Shown: positions 44,865-57,953, counted from the stretch's first letter. The stretch: 64,000 bases of DNA from Benincasa hispida (GCF_009727055.1 NC_052358.1:40463954-40527953); one strand, 5' to 3'. Translations and numbers: made by a program. The notes: generated from the sequence alone by a model not told the origin.

Positions 44865-46654
44865 TGTTAGAGTAAGAAAATATGCAGTGGAAGTATTAAG
44901 AACCCATAAGCATTCATATTCACTAATTTTGGTAGAAACTATAGCATGCTCATCTAAATAAGAGGGTTTTTAGATCATATCTTTGAAGAACTCTTCAAGA
45001 ACTTGATCAAACAGCAGCAGTCTTCACCGAAGATCACCGTGAACCACCTAATGATCTTCCCCACTATCCTCTTGGAGTTTTATACCGAGATGTGGGACTC
45101 AAGAACAACTTGAAGCGATGAAGAACTAAGAAAAGTTCATAGCAACACACTTCCGAAGAACCCTTCTTCCAGCAAAAATTTTCTCTCAAAATTTCTGTGT
45201 ATTTCATGCCTTCAATTCACTCCAATCTTCTTTATTTATTGCAGATGAACATGAAAAGTAGAGATATTCATGGCTTGCAGGTCATGCTTGGATTTTTAAT
45301 GAAGAAGAGGAAGTGGACTTTGTGTGATCATGAAAAAGATGATAATGGAAAACCAAGTTTTTCCATTTATGCATGCAAATCGATTTTTCCAATTTTTCTT
45401 TAAAACCAAAATCTTGATTTCAAAATTCAATTTTGATTTTAATAATTGAAAAACATATTTCTAAAGTTAATTTCATAAATTAAAATTTAATTAATTTAAT
45501 ATCAAATATTAAATTAATTTTTGTACAATAATCATCTTCATATATTTAAATCATATTTAAATATATATTCTCCTAATCCGTTTAATTTGAACGTTTCAAT
45601 TAATTCTCAAGCTACTTTAAAGCTTAACCATTTACGAGCTAGTAGGGAGACCTCGCGAACCTACAAGTCACGGACTCCAACGATTCGAGATTATTCGGCT
45701 AAACCCATTAGTCCGATCTAACCCGCATGCGTTAACTAATGGGACACTCCATTATAACTCATAGTTGAACTCCCCTCACTATAGATATATTATGTCCACT
45801 TTATAACCATAATCAGTAAGTCGATCCTTCACAGGTTGTTCGTAATCACAGCTAGATCAAAATTATTGTTTTATCCCTGAGAATACATCTTGATCCTTAA
45901 GTTCCTACTGACCTTCTAATGAACAATTCTGATTCATAATCTCTATGAATCAAATCCTTTCTCTATTATGAGAAGGTGGGGCCTCGATTATTCAAAACTT
46001 GGAATCAGTACTTAAGAGAACAACCTATCTACTAACCCTAAATTGGGTAGGAGTGAATTCCATCTTACAAGGCTATGTTTCCAACTATTTATCCGGTCTT
46101 ATCCCCAAAATGGGAAGCTTATTGAGCAGTGGTGTTGAACTACTCTCACCGTTTGCAGATCAAAGGATAATCCTGAACAAAAAAGAGTTCATAGCTAGCT
46201 CAGGATTAAGATCGAGTTAACCTAGGTTATTTGATAAATGAAATAGTCAGTTTTAACAGTAAAGGGTTGTTATAAAGAAAAGTGACTATTTTCGTGGTCC
46301 AGTCTATATGCAAACTCATTGCTTAGGATGCCCTCACTCACATGTCTCAACATGAACGATTTGTGGATCATATCGTTTGTAGCACTTTACAACTTGTAAC
46401 GACTACAGAGTAGGCCACATCTAATAGTGTTACCAGGATGAGATACCCAATCTCATCCATATACTTATTAAACCATTTAGGCTATATACTGTTAACTTGA
46501 TCCTGTTTATGTCACTACATAAAGTTACAGTATTCAGACTGTAGCCAAGGATATGTTTATTGGATTTTCATAATAAGATGCAAAATCAATAAGTCATTAT
46601 TATTCATAAATAGAATGTTTAACATGAACTGCGAGTTCTAGGACATTCCGACCA
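44865..46654 (-). mobile_element. solo LTR of the copia family
   Basis: Starts TGTTAGAGTAAG and ends ATTCCGACCA, 1790 bp, flanked by the identical 5-bp ACTCT at 44860-44864 and 46655-46659. No internal region or primer-binding site adjoins it. On the minus strand it has the family blocks in order: 'actcgcag' near its start, 'ggttatttgataa'-type and 'agattatc' stretches, the 'ctcgtaaatgg' block and a GAAGA-rich end. Related to 61702-63624. Confidence 0.9.
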
Positions 46655-46659
46655 ACTCT

Positions 46660-47375
46660 TATAGTAGTTTAGTGTTTACGAGAGAAATTTGATGAATGCA
46701 TGTTGTTGATCTCATCAGTAGGTATTTATATTACATACCTTTTTGTCAGTTACATGATGTAAAAGTTTGTTAATGCATGTACAATAAATATCTTATGTGT
46801 CATCAACAACTTTTTTGATTTGTGTTTGGATTAATTTTCATGGTAACATTCAATCATGTCAAAAGGTGGCCTTGATAATCCATTAGTATATTTTGGTAAT
46901 GTTGTTATTTCAATCCTAAATCTTTATGCATTTTTGTTTAATTTTTTTGAACTTTTTCCATTTTTCATTTTTTCCCTTTTTTTTTTTGTGTTTGAATTAA
47001 TTTTCATGTCAACATTCAATCATATCAAGAGATAGTCTTGAGAATTCACTAATTTATTTCAGGTAATGTTATTATTTTAACCTTAATCTTTATGCATTTT
47101 TTGTTTAACTTTTAGATTTCTATGGGTGAAATAATTAAATCTTAGATTTGTATGGATTTAGATTGTGTTGAAGATTTTTTAATTAATTTTTTTTAGATTC
47201 CTAACCATTCAAATTAAATTATTTTTTTGTTAGATTTTAATTATTGGATGGAGATTCATTTGATTATGAAAAGTCAAAGCAACCTTGAGAAATTCACCAA
47301 TATATTTCTATAGAGGTAAGGTTATTATTTCAACTCTGAATCTTTAAGTATTTTTATTTAGTTGTTTTAAATTTA
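46660..47375. repeat. three degenerate direct repeats
   Basis: About 46825-46945, 46988-47115 and 47238-47370 share 'aattaattttcatg', 'attcaatcat.tca', 'aattcac.aat.tatttc' and 'ggtaatgtt.ttatttcaa', then 'aatctttatgcatttttg'. Diverged tandem array of about 160-250 bp spacing; no coding sequence. Confidence 0.65.
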
Positions 47376-48180
47376 GAGAAACAAAACCCTGTTCGACATG
47401 ATTTGATCGATGATGAGCAATGCTAGACTACCAGATTCTTTTGGGGCTATGCAATTGAGATTAAAGTTTCTATATTGAATGCAATTCCATCCAAAAGTGT
47501 CTTGGAGACACCTTTTAAGTTGTGGAGAGGTCAATTTACGACACTTTAGGATTTAGGAAAGTCCAACATATGTGTTGAATAGAAATCCAAAGAAATTGGA
47601 ACCACGCTCAAAGGTATATCTTTTTATAGGCTACCCGAATGAGACTAGATGTGGTTAATTTTATAATCCAAAAGAAAATAAAGTGTTTGTATCGACAAAT
47701 GTCACTTTCTTGGAAGAAGACCACATAAGGGATCATAAATCTCGTAGTAAAATTGTATTGAATGAGATGACTTCCAATAAAGTGACTCACATATCAACAA
47801 GAGTTGTTCATAATGCATTGACAAGAGTTGTTGATGACACATAAGATATTTAGGTACGTCCTTCCCAAGAGTCAGGAGTGTCTAGTTGTAGTGGGAGGGT
47901 TATAACACAATCCACTTGCTATATTGGTTTAACATAAGCCTAAGTTGTCATAGCAGATGATGACAACGAGGATCCATTAACTTTAAATCAAGCAATAGAT
48001 GACGTTGACAAAGATGAATGACTTAAAGTCACAAACCTTGAAACGGAGTCGATGTACTCCAGTTCAGTCTGAGAACGTATAAAGCAACCTGATGGGGTAA
48101 AACGTATAGGTTGCAAGTGGATCTACAAGAAGAAAAGAGACGTAGATGTGAAGGATTAGACCTTCAAAGCGATTGGGAAT
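47376..48180 (+). pseudogene. Ty1/copia integrase-reverse transcriptase remnant
   Basis: With frameshifts and stops, the plus strand follows copia pol: an integrase end ('LPDSFGAMQ'-like then 'NAIPSKSVLETPFKLWRG'), 'NPKKLEPRSKVYLF(I)GYP', 'ENKVFVSTNVTFLEEDH', then a linker and the start of reverse transcriptase ('DDVDKDE', 'LETESMYSSS', 'GVKRIGCKWIYKKKRDV'). It breaks off before the YVDD catalytic motif. No LTR can be linked to it with certainty. Confidence 0.8.
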
Positions 48181-48303
48181 GATGTATGATTTCTCATTAG
48201 CATTAAAGAATGGCTAGCTGCACAAAACCATTTTAATTAAGAACTTAACTCGTGCACAACTTACCTTAAGTTTTGTTGCAGATCGATCTGGTCTTGCTAC
48301 AAA

Positions 48304-48417
48304 TAATACTCAGTAACAGTGGTTTAAATAGATGCATTTGATTGATTGAAGGCCACAAAATAATACTCAGTAACAGTGGTTTAAATAGATGCATTTGATT
48401 GATTGAAGGCCACAAAA
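48304..48417. repeat. perfect 57-bp tandem duplication
   Basis: 48304-48360 and 48361-48417 are identical, each starting 'taatactcagtaacagtgg' and ending 'ggccacaaaa'. Recent duplication or assembly error. Confidence 0.9.
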
Positions 48418-48689
48418 ACCTTCAAACTATCGCTTTGCTAAAGATTAGCTTTGTTGGCACCAATTAAAGGTTGATTGTGTGTAATTAGCTTTTCTTATTC
48501 ACAAACACTACATAATTGATTTGGATTACTTAGCAAGGTTCAAAGATTTAATTTGGACGACATGTCTCTCGACAAAAAGCTTTGAATTTTCTTCCCATCC
48601 CATTTTAACCATAAGAAATTGCACCTCCACTTCTTCGTAATTTCTAATAGAGATCATTTAAATTTAAAAAGTCTCTAATAAGTTTTGAT

Positions 48690-50045
48690 ATACTTTAATA
48701 ATTTTGTGTTTGATAAGATTATGAAATTCCAAAGTGCATGATAGACATTTAAACTTTCAATATAGTGGGCAAATACGATAGCCAGACAAAAGAGTGAACA
48801 CATCCTATAAACTTCAAATTAAATTATAAATTACGATTGACACAATTTTCCTTTTTCTTTTTATTCGCTATCATATCTAAGTGGTTAAATAATATTTATT
48901 TCTTTAGAGATATTGTAGCTAGGTTTGAATCCATATTTTTAAAATAAATGTTATCTAACACACAATTACACTTATTACTCACGATATTACAACAATTCAA
49001 ACCACATAAGAAAGAAAGACATAAAGAGTAAACTAAGAACAAAATATAGAGTTTGGTAACCTCGTTTGATACAATATTCCTATATATAGGGGCAGTGTAT
49101 CTGGAAAAGATAGCTTTACTGATATAATATTAAGCAATTACAACAATGCACATATCTGTGAACAAAGAACGGTTCTAGTGACACATATAGAGCTTAACCC
49201 CTCGAATGATCACTTAGGCTCCCCCTAAATGTGTGGATATTGGTGAAGAATCACTTAAGCTCTTTCTAAGTATGAGACTCCATCTCAAAGAACCTTAGGC
49301 TCCCCGTAACTGTGACACACTCTCTCATCAAGACTTTATCTTTCTACCTTCAAATGAAGACCACTTCACTTGATGAATTTAGGGGCTTCTAAATTTACAT
49401 GATTCAACAGGAACTTGAGAGAAACTCAAGATCTATAGTAACACAACCTTCACAATTGCAAGATTGACACACTTTTAATTTTTCGCACAAATCACATAAA
49501 CAATGACACCAATTTTTTTTTAAAACGACCGACCCTAAACAGAATGTCGTAACTCCTTAAATACACCTGAAAAAAAGCAAAGAGATATCCCTAAACAAAT
49601 TCGACAACACTCTAAAAAGGAAAAAAATCGAAAGAATTAACGGCTACGATTACCTAGATAAGAAAACAAATATTCTACATAATCAACCATTCAACTAGTA
49701 ACATTCTGTCTAAAATAACAATGGTAGAAATACAATGAATGACAATTCCAAAGATAGAATGACCCAGACCAATAGCTATAACAGTCTTAAATAAATATAG
49801 TGGACACCAAATCAAGACTTTAAATTTTAAGTAATATTTTTGTTTAAGACTTCTAGAGTACGTAATTTCTATATTGTTATCTAAAAACTGTCTAATAAAT
49901 TTTCAAACTTTTAATTTTTTTTATTTAAAAAGATATTAAACTTCAAAAGTGTTTAATAGACCTTTAAGACAAATACGATAGATAAATGGTGAAAGGATCC
50001 TACAAACTTCAAATTAATTCTTAAATTGTTATTGACACAGTCTTT
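48690..50045. repeat. two related repeat copies around LTR-like DNA
   Basis: 48690-48850 and 49890-50045 share 'aaatacgatag', 'cctacaaacttcaaatta' and 'attgacaca' blocks in the same order. Between them, 49000-49520 has 'gagtttggtaacctcgtttg' and 'aggctccccctaaatg', LTR-like but unpaired. 49520-49890 shows nothing recognisable. Confidence 0.5.
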
Positions 50046-50375
50046 TAGGGTTCGTTCGATTATGTTCTCATTTTTCATTTCTTTTTTCTGGTTTCTTGTT
50101 TTCTATTTCTTGTTTCTTATTTTTGAAGATCTAGAAATAGATATATGTTTGGTAACTATTTGTATTCCATGTTTCTTTAAAAAAAAAAAAATAGAAGCAA
50201 TAATTTGTTTAATAACTATTTCTTATTTCTTGTTTCTCATATTTTTTCTTACGCCTTTCTTTTTATTTTTTAATCTGTTGTCGATCACCACCTCTGACCA
50301 TCCTCGACGGCCGCCACTACTACCCAACATGGGCCAGCACCACCCCCCGACCATTTCCATTGGCTACTTTCAACC

Positions 50376-51131
50376 AGGGGTGATAATTGAAACTACTGAA
50401 ATCGAACTGAATCGAAACCAAACCGAAACCAAATTAACGTGGTTCAGTTCGGTTTGACATATGTTAAAACCGATTTAATGCGGTTCGGTTCGGCGATTTG
50501 AAACCGAACCAAACCGTTTTTAAATAATATATTAAAAATGTATAATTATATATAATATATAATATATTTAATTAATATATAAAATATTTATATCTGTTTA
50601 GTTTTTAGGGTTTTAGTCTCTTATTCACCTTCGCCGTCAGCCATCCCATTCCCCATGACCCATTGAACTTCGAAGTCAACTTTCTGAAGATTGAAATCGC
50701 TTGACTTCCGTCTAGGCCTCCGGCGTCCTCCCTCATCCCTCCTGGTACTCCGTCAAAGTCTCCTCTCTGAAATCGCTCCACCTCCGTCGAAGTCCTCCCT
50801 CATCCCTCCTCGACCCCCATCAAAGTCTCCTATCTGAAATTGCTCCACCTCTGTCGAAGTCTATTTCCACTGACTCCAACTGTGAGCTACTGCCAACTGA
50901 ACAAATTTGAATTTCTTGAGTCCCAAACCTCCAAAGACCTACGTAGACCTCCGTTTCTACAAATTTTGAGTTCTCTTATCTCCGTAAACGAGGAAAAACC
51001 TTTAAAAAATAAAGCAATCGCGAAACCGAATCGCATAATGTGGTTTGGTTCGGTTTAAAAAAAATAATTTCTAAAATTTGTGATTAGGGTTTGGTTTGAA
51101 TGTCAAACCGAACCGAACTGTGAATACCCCT
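50376..51131. mobile_element. small DNA element with CCGAACC-rich ends
   Basis: Starts AGGGGTGATAATTG and ends GTGAATACCCCT; just inside each end are runs of 'aaccgaacc' or 'ggttcggtt' in opposite orientation, so the ends pair as inverted repeats. Flanks are ACTTTCAACC (50366-50375) and ACTTCCAACC (51132-51141), a 10-bp duplication with one mismatch, compatible with a Mutator-like insertion. The interior (50620-51000) is GC-richer with a 68-bp tandem duplication and may be captured genomic DNA. Confidence 0.65.
50734..50869. repeat. 68-bp tandem duplication
   Basis: 50734-50801 and 50802-50869 share 'gtcctccctcatccctcct', 'tcaaagtctcct.tctgaaat' and 'gctccacctc.gtcgaa' blocks. Confidence 0.85.
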
Positions 51132-51141
51132 ACTTCCAACC

Positions 51142-51992
51142 ACTACCACTAGTGGCCACCTCTAGCTACTGCCACCATCAACTGACCACCATTACATTCA
51201 GCCACTACCATTGATGACCAACTCCAATAACCATCACCATAAACTTTGTCGGCGACCACCAAGACGACCAACTTTGTTGATTAGACCTAATATTTTAATT
51301 GATGTCAAATGTACTAAAAAATTAAAAAAAAAAAATTAAAATAATATATAAACATTCATATTGCAAAATTTGAAATTTAAACTTAAAAAATATTTAAATA
51401 TACCTATTGAATTTAAATAATATATAATTTAAATATTGAAAAAAATCAAATTAAAAGTTAAGTTAATATATAAATATATCAAAAATAAGAAATGAAAGAA
51501 ATATTAATTGGAAAAAACTTTATTGCAGAAATATTAATTAAAAAATAAAAAAGAAAAATATTGGTTAAACAGTAAAAAAGAAAAATATTGCCTATTGTGA
51601 GATTTGATCCCATGACTTGTAATATTATAGTGAAGCTAAATGAATGTCAGAGTGAACAAGAACTATATTGTAAAATCCTAACCTGTAATAATCTGATTTT
51701 TCAAGATCTCTAATTGGATCACTAATAACATGCATGTAATTTTAAAATAAAACTAGTAGACTCTTTTATTGTAAATTAATAATTTTCTAAATAATAGAAC
51801 AATATTTGATTCAGGATCCCTAAAACATTGAAAATAAATATATAAATAAGTCATAAAATATTTAATTAAAACTCAAAACTCAAACATTTTCATTTAAACA
51901 TTCAAATTTCTTTAAAACATGATATTGAGTGGAAACGTTAGCACTTTTCCCATAAGGCACCATCAACAGATCCCCTGCCAACTGCCTGGTAC
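51142..51992. other. no gene seen
   Basis: CCACC-rich low-complexity DNA to about 51275 (continuing that left of the inserted element), then AT-rich sequence. Confidence 0.4.
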
Positions 51993-54218
51993 TGTCACAC
52001 CCTGCCCCAGACCACCTTCTTAGCCTAGAGAAAGGCGTGTTGCAGCCGTTATCAACCCTTGGGCTGACACTTACTGTCTAATAACTCTTGCAGAATAACT
52101 CTGATACCAATTATAATTCATATGCAATAGGACGTCTTTAGGCCCATAATTTATTAACTTAGAACATAATATGTTTAGAGTCATTACAACACTAGATTTA
52201 CAAGCCCCCAAAACCCAAAAACCCTAGTCCCTATATGAACAATAGTAACATGTGTACAATATTAACAGTAACCACCTAGCCAATGGGTTACAAGTCTTTT
52301 GATTCTTTAGTGGCAGAGCAGACACTGAGCTATCTTCAAAGGATTTGACTGCTACCTGTGGGGGGAAAAACAAAACATTTGAAAACAGGGTGAGCTTACG
52401 CCCAGTGAGTGACTCAGAAAACGTAATTGATTCTCATGCAAAATTTTAGTAAAGAGTTTAACTGAAATATAAACTTCTACAGTACGTGTATTGCAGCATA
52501 AACATTTTCCAAGCATAACACATATAAAGCTGTTTTAATCATATAACAGTAAAATCGTTTCTCAGTTCAAAGTACCCCACTGTGGGTAAAACAATCCCAA
52601 CACCAACTACTAGTCCAGAGAGAACTCTTTTGCTCAATCTCTGACTCTTTGTGGCCACACTAAGTACTGTCACACATTAAGTACTTCTATTCAGATACCT
52701 TCTTAAACATCCTTTAGTATCTGGCTGGTTTGGTACCTTCTCAAATGTCCTTCGGTATCACGATTTAAGTAAAACTAGTCATAAATGTCTTTTCTCTTTA
52801 AAGCATGTAAGTATAACACATATAAATCATGGCTTTAAAGATGTTAACGCATGCTAAACATATTCAACACATATAAATCGTTTTTCAACAAATCCTCACA
52901 CATGCATGCATTTAAAACACAATTCATAACTTGCTTGGAAATCACTTCATAAAACTATTAGGCATGAGAATATTCTTTAAAACATGCTTTCTATAACACA
53001 TTGTAATTAAAAATTTTAAGAAAAATGTTTTAGTCAAAACATTTTAGCCACTCACCTTGATTTCTTAGGAGCTTTTCACTTTAGTAGCTCCTCAGGCTCC
53101 TTTTTACCCCTAGAATTCAGATTCAAGTTACAGCTTAGATTACTCATAGTTCTAAACCTTATTTTGAAATATTTCCTTCTACAAACTTATTCTAAAATGT
53201 CTTAGAAAGCTTACCCTAAAATGTTAGCTTAGAAATTCTCGTGATTTGGCCGGAATCTCAGAATCTTCAAAACTGGCCCAAACTGATTCGACAGCCTGAC
53301 CCTTCTGCCTTCTTTTCAGTTTCCAGCCTGATTCATTTTAGCTTTTCCTCCATCAGCCCCATTCTAAAAACTAGACTCTCAAATATTTCAGATGGCTTTA
53401 AAATCACTCTAAACTCACGAGTATATTGGGAGATCTTCTCGTCCCAAGTTGATGCGTTCTCCTCAACTCTCACTGTCCAATGCGTCCACCTATGACTAAT
53501 GCATGGATTTGGATCCAACGCATGGTTTGGTTCACTCTCTCTCTCTTTTCACGTAATATCTGAATTTGTGATTTGAAAATGAAGTCTCAAGGCTCTATTT
53601 ATAGGCATCCAGACTTTCTTTAGTGTTGACACCACCTACTTGGCTGCATGGCCAAGTGTCTACTCCTCCCCTCATCAACGCAATCTTGCATCATCTTGGC
53701 CCAAGGTGTCTTCTCCACAGGCGTCCACCTTTATTTCTTAGCCCTTAAGAATTTCTCCCAAGATGACACATGGTTTGGTTGACGTTTCCCTTGTGACCTC
53801 ACCCTTATGCGTCCAACTTTTGCCCAATCCATAGCATAACAATTTAACTTAGCCATTTCAAGAGTTTATCTATTACCAATGCATAGGCATGCTGCACAAG
53901 TTGGTCCATCAACGCATAGGGATGCTTGGCCGCTCGATGCATGGGCATGCTTGACCGCATGGGCTGCGCATGGTGCTTTGAAGCTTGGCCGGGTGCATGG
54001 GCGCATGGGCATGTGGCTTGTGCTGCTCGCTCGCTCGCACGACTACTTGGACGCACGCATAGGCTACGTGCTTGGCTTACTTGGCAGCGCATGGCAACGC
54101 TTGACGCATGCACGCATGGGCGCTCGCACAGGACGTAGCTGCTCGTTAGGCGCACGCAACGCACGGCGTACCCCTTCGACAGTACGCCCAGTGCACGGGC
54201 GTGCTTGCTCGACGCATC

Positions 54219-54345
54219 TCGCTCTCAACACTCTCAATGATCTTGCTCTTGCTGATCTCGCTCTCAACAATCTCGCTGGTTTAGCTCTCAACAATCTCAC
54301 TGGTCTTGCTCTCAGTGATCTTGGTGATCTCGCTCTTAGCTACTG
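54219..54345. repeat. short CTCGCTCTCAACAAT-type tandem repeat
   Basis: About five diverged units of 24-27 bp built on 'gctctcaacaatctcgctgg'. It makes Leu-Ala-Leu-rich nonsense frames. Confidence 0.7.
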
Positions 54346-54902
54346 CGAGCGTTGGATACCTCCGTACAATCACTACACGATCGCCCACCTCATTGCGTTT
54401 TCATCCCTACAAACGCAGGTTGCCTTCCAACAACAACTCTTCCAATGCATTGGTCTCCTCCAACGCATCAATTTGTCACCCATCCAATGCATCACCATCC
54501 TTCCCAACGCATTCCACACAAATTTTTCATACTTAGCCAAATTTTCCAAATTTTCCCCAAAATCAACTTCCACATTTTCCTTTCAAATTCCATCCCTTTC
54601 TTCACCATTCTATACTAGTTTTCACATCAACCCACTTATCACACAAATTTCAATAGGGAATACACTTAAGTGGAAAATTAGGATTCGGGGTTCACAGGTA
54701 CGTTCCTTGCCTTTACCTAAAAAACATATCGTAATAAAGGACAAGTATAAAAATACTCATTAAGTAACCCCGCTGCCAGAGTTAGATTTTAAATTTTTGT
54801 CCTATAAATGCGAATATGCTAGTGGGACATGCATAATTCAAGCATTCATGGGGGGTCATCTAGTGAATGATTTAACCTATCCTAACACAAAACTTTAACA
54901 TG

Positions 54903-55250
54903 GTTGTGAACCCGTCGATCCACGGAGCTGTAATATAATTATGAACTCGTCGGTCCATAGAGTTGTAATATATTGATGAATTTTCAGTCCACAGAACTGT
55001 AATATAATTGTGAACCTGTCGGTCCATAGAGCTATTATATAATTGTGAGCTCCTTGATCCACGGAGCTATAATATAGTGATGAACTCGTCGGTCCATGGA
55101 ACTGTAATATAATTGTGAATTTTTCGGTCCACGGAGCTGTATATAATTGTGAACCTATTAGTCCACGGAGCTGTAATATAGTTGTGAACCTGTCGGTCCA
55201 CATAGCTATAACATAGTTGTGAACCAATGGCTCACGGAACTGTAATGTCA
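54903..55250. repeat. 35-bp tandem array, about ten units
   Basis: Units such as 'ttgtgaacctgtcggtcca' followed by 'cggagctgtaatataa'; copies differ by several bases and one or two indels. It lies in gypsy LTR-like DNA. The rest of 55250-56036 shows no gene. Confidence 0.9.
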
Positions 55251-56036
55251 TGGTCTTAAGATGGCAAACCGACAGTTTTCTGTCATGGCATTTATCATAG
55301 CATCAATAACATTCACAACATAAATCAGAGCACATGTCTCATGGTTCACACATATTCATATGGGTCACATACAAATAACATCATACTCTTAAAATTGATT
55401 TATTCACATATCATATCATGCTTCTAAATATTATCCAAACAAAATCAAACATTGTCATATTATCTATGTCGCCTGATTCAAGGACGGTCCTAGTAGTAAG
55501 ATTATTTACCTTGAAATTAAGCCGACATGATTTAATCTCCCCATTTAGCTTTGAGAAAACCTTGATCCAATTACTACTACATGAGCCAAAAATTAATTTC
55601 AACTTTTTGGCTTAATTCCACACATAAACTCAGCTTAGAATTCTCTAAATCTCTTACCCAATTTATAGTTTGACCCAAAATTACTTCCAAACTTCAAACA
55701 ATAAACTCAACTTACACAATATTTAATTCAAAGGGTTAGAATTCAAATTCCAGCAACATTATCCCAAACAAAGGGGTTTTGAAACCATAACTTACCAAGA
55801 ATTGGTCGAAACAACTGTAATCTCGAAGGATAACACCTCAAAGTCTTTCAAAACTCCAATCTAGCCTCCAAATATTATGAGTAAACTAAATATTAAGTCA
55901 AAACTAAAACCAAACTCAATGGGCATTCCAAAAACTTAGTCAAGCACCCAAAGAGAACACATTAAATCTCGCAAACGAAACCGTAACCCATAATATCTAG
56001 AATTTCGTTGAAGATAGCGGCGTGCAACGATGAACT

Positions 56037-57939
56037 TGTTGGATTTGGTGTCATAAATCTCATATATCTTGTAGTTTGTAAAAAAAATTATATAGATTAA
56101 ATAAAGTGCGGATACGACCCGCTTTGTAGTTGTTACAAGTATTGTAAAGTACTACAAATGATATGAATCCTGATCATTCATGTGGAGACATGTGAGGAGA
56201 GTATCCTATACAAAGAGTTTGTATAAGACCAGACCGCGAAATGAATAGTTTCTCTTTATAACACTGTGGCTAGAAGAGACTTACATTTCACCAGGATGAC
56301 CATCGTGCCTATAAAAGCAATATGCTTACCATTTTGGTTGAATGTGGCCAATTTTGTCGACTCAATATGCCTACCATTTTGGGGATTCATTTGATTGGGG
56401 AGCTGGGAACGTAGCTACACAAGAAGGAATTCACTCCTTCCCGACCTTAGGGAAAGTAGATGAATTTCTCCTTTCACAGCTGATTCTAGGTCTTAAATAA
56501 TGAAGTCTCAACCTCTCACTGGCCCAAGAAGTATTAGTTTATAGTCAGACCATAAATTGTTGGTTCATTAGAGGAATTAGTGGTATTTAAGGAGTTGGAT
56601 GTGACCACTGGGGTACAACAGTAACTTGATCCAACTGTAGTTAGGAGCAATTTGTGAAGAGTCAATACATTATTGATTGGTTATATCCATGGACATAGAA
56701 ATATATCTACAGTTCAAAGAGTATAGCTATTGGTCTTTAGTGAAGTGATTGATACTTAATGAATATGGATTAATTTAATTAAAGAGTTTAATAAATTAAT
56801 CTCATATCATTGGAGCTTTTAATCTGTAGGTCCATAAGGTCCACCTATAAGCTCGATAAGGATAGTAATAAGAAATTATTTGAATTTTTCAAATTACTTA
56901 AATGAATTTTCTATTAATATGATTAATATATAGTGTATTCTGATACATTATAGAATATGGTTAATTATAAATATGATCTATAATCCAAACTATATAAGAG
57001 AGATATCTTTGAATGAGATTCAAATATTAAATTCATATGAATTGGATTCATGTAAAATTACAATATTAGAGAGATATGTTTGAATGGGATTTGAATTTTA
57101 AATTCATATGAGTTGGATTAATATGATTGGATTTATTAGAGATATGTTTTGAATGAGATTGAAATATTAGATTTATATGATTGGATTCATAAAGAGATGT
57201 ATGCATATAAATATTTGATATTTATATGTCAATTAATTAACCCTATATTAAATATGATTTAGTATAGAGTTTTTTTTTAAATTTATATGTTAATTGATTA
57301 ATTAATGGTTAATTAATTAATTAACAAATGATGGAGAATGGAGGTTAGTATAAATATGTGATATTTATGTTAATTAATTAATTGTATATTAAATATGATT
57401 TATTATATAGTTATTTAATTTATATGTTAATTGATTAATTAATAGTTAATTAATTAATCAAGTGATGGAAAGTGGGAAGACTTGGAGGGAGTTACCCTCC
57501 ACTATAAATATACCATTACAACCCTTTGAGGGTAAGGAATTTTTGTTAAAAATTGTTGTAGTCTCCTCTCTCATATTCTCTCTACTCTATTATCTCAAGA
57601 ACATTCCGTCTATCTTCATTCCCTCTTCCAAATTGTTAGAGCCCACACATCTGTTTCCTTGGACACCTAAAGCATAATGGAAAAACTCTTGCGGTGATGT
57701 CATTGTTCGTTGAGAGGTTCAAATTTGTTCATGTGCAAAGGAGAAGAAATTGTGAAGAAAGGGGAATCTTCAAAGGCGAGTTTTCTTCTTTCCTTTCTTA
57801 TTTTCTTCTTTATTAGAAGTATGTTTAGGTTTACTTACTATTTATCCTATTTTGTGAATTAGTTCACCATTTTTATGTTTATATCATTTTTCAAATTGCA
57901 CAACGATCATACGCTTCTGTCGGAATTCGATTCCCTTCA
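56037..57939 (+). mobile_element. copia 5' LTR, plus orientation
   Basis: Starts TGTTGGATTTGGTGTC and ends TTCCCTTCA directly before a primer-binding site at 57941. Family blocks in order: 'gaatcctgatcattcatg', 'gtgaggagagtatcctatac', 'ggtccataaggtcc', then AT-rich DNA. The AT-rich part holds a threefold 70-bp repeat (about 56998-57190) and a duplication of about 120-140 bp (57217-57475). No coding capacity; the short frames are not genes. Confidence 0.85.
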
Positions 57940-57940
57940 C

Positions 57941-57953
57941 TTGGTATCAGAGC
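57941..57953 (+). other. primer-binding site, initiator tRNA-Met type
   Basis: TTGGTATCAGAGC, one base after the LTR end. The following internal sequence is lost after about 190 bp, where another LTR fragment begins. Confidence 0.9.

Larger units (their letters stand above)
51993..56036 (-). mobile_element. gypsy-type LTR sequence, minus orientation (limits uncertain)
   Basis: 52357-52420 has the G-run, 'aaaacatttgaaaa' and 'cagtgagtg' blocks also found in the gypsy LTR at 27300-27375. A primer-binding-site-like sequence (minus strand TTGGTATCAGAGT) is at 52098-52110, and a purine-rich stretch followed by TGTGACAG ends at 51993-51999. The 53850-54220 part is GC-rich with 'cgcatggg' blocks like 23000-23890. 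Open frames of up to 294 codons there are composition artefacts. It is cut at 56037 by a copia LTR. Confidence 0.5.

Noticed and set aside
53879..54763. 294-codon plus-strand open frame
   Set aside because: Its composition (Ala, Leu, Asn-Leu repeats) follows the GC-rich blocks and a short tandem repeat in LTR-like DNA; there is no domain, and several other frames are open too.
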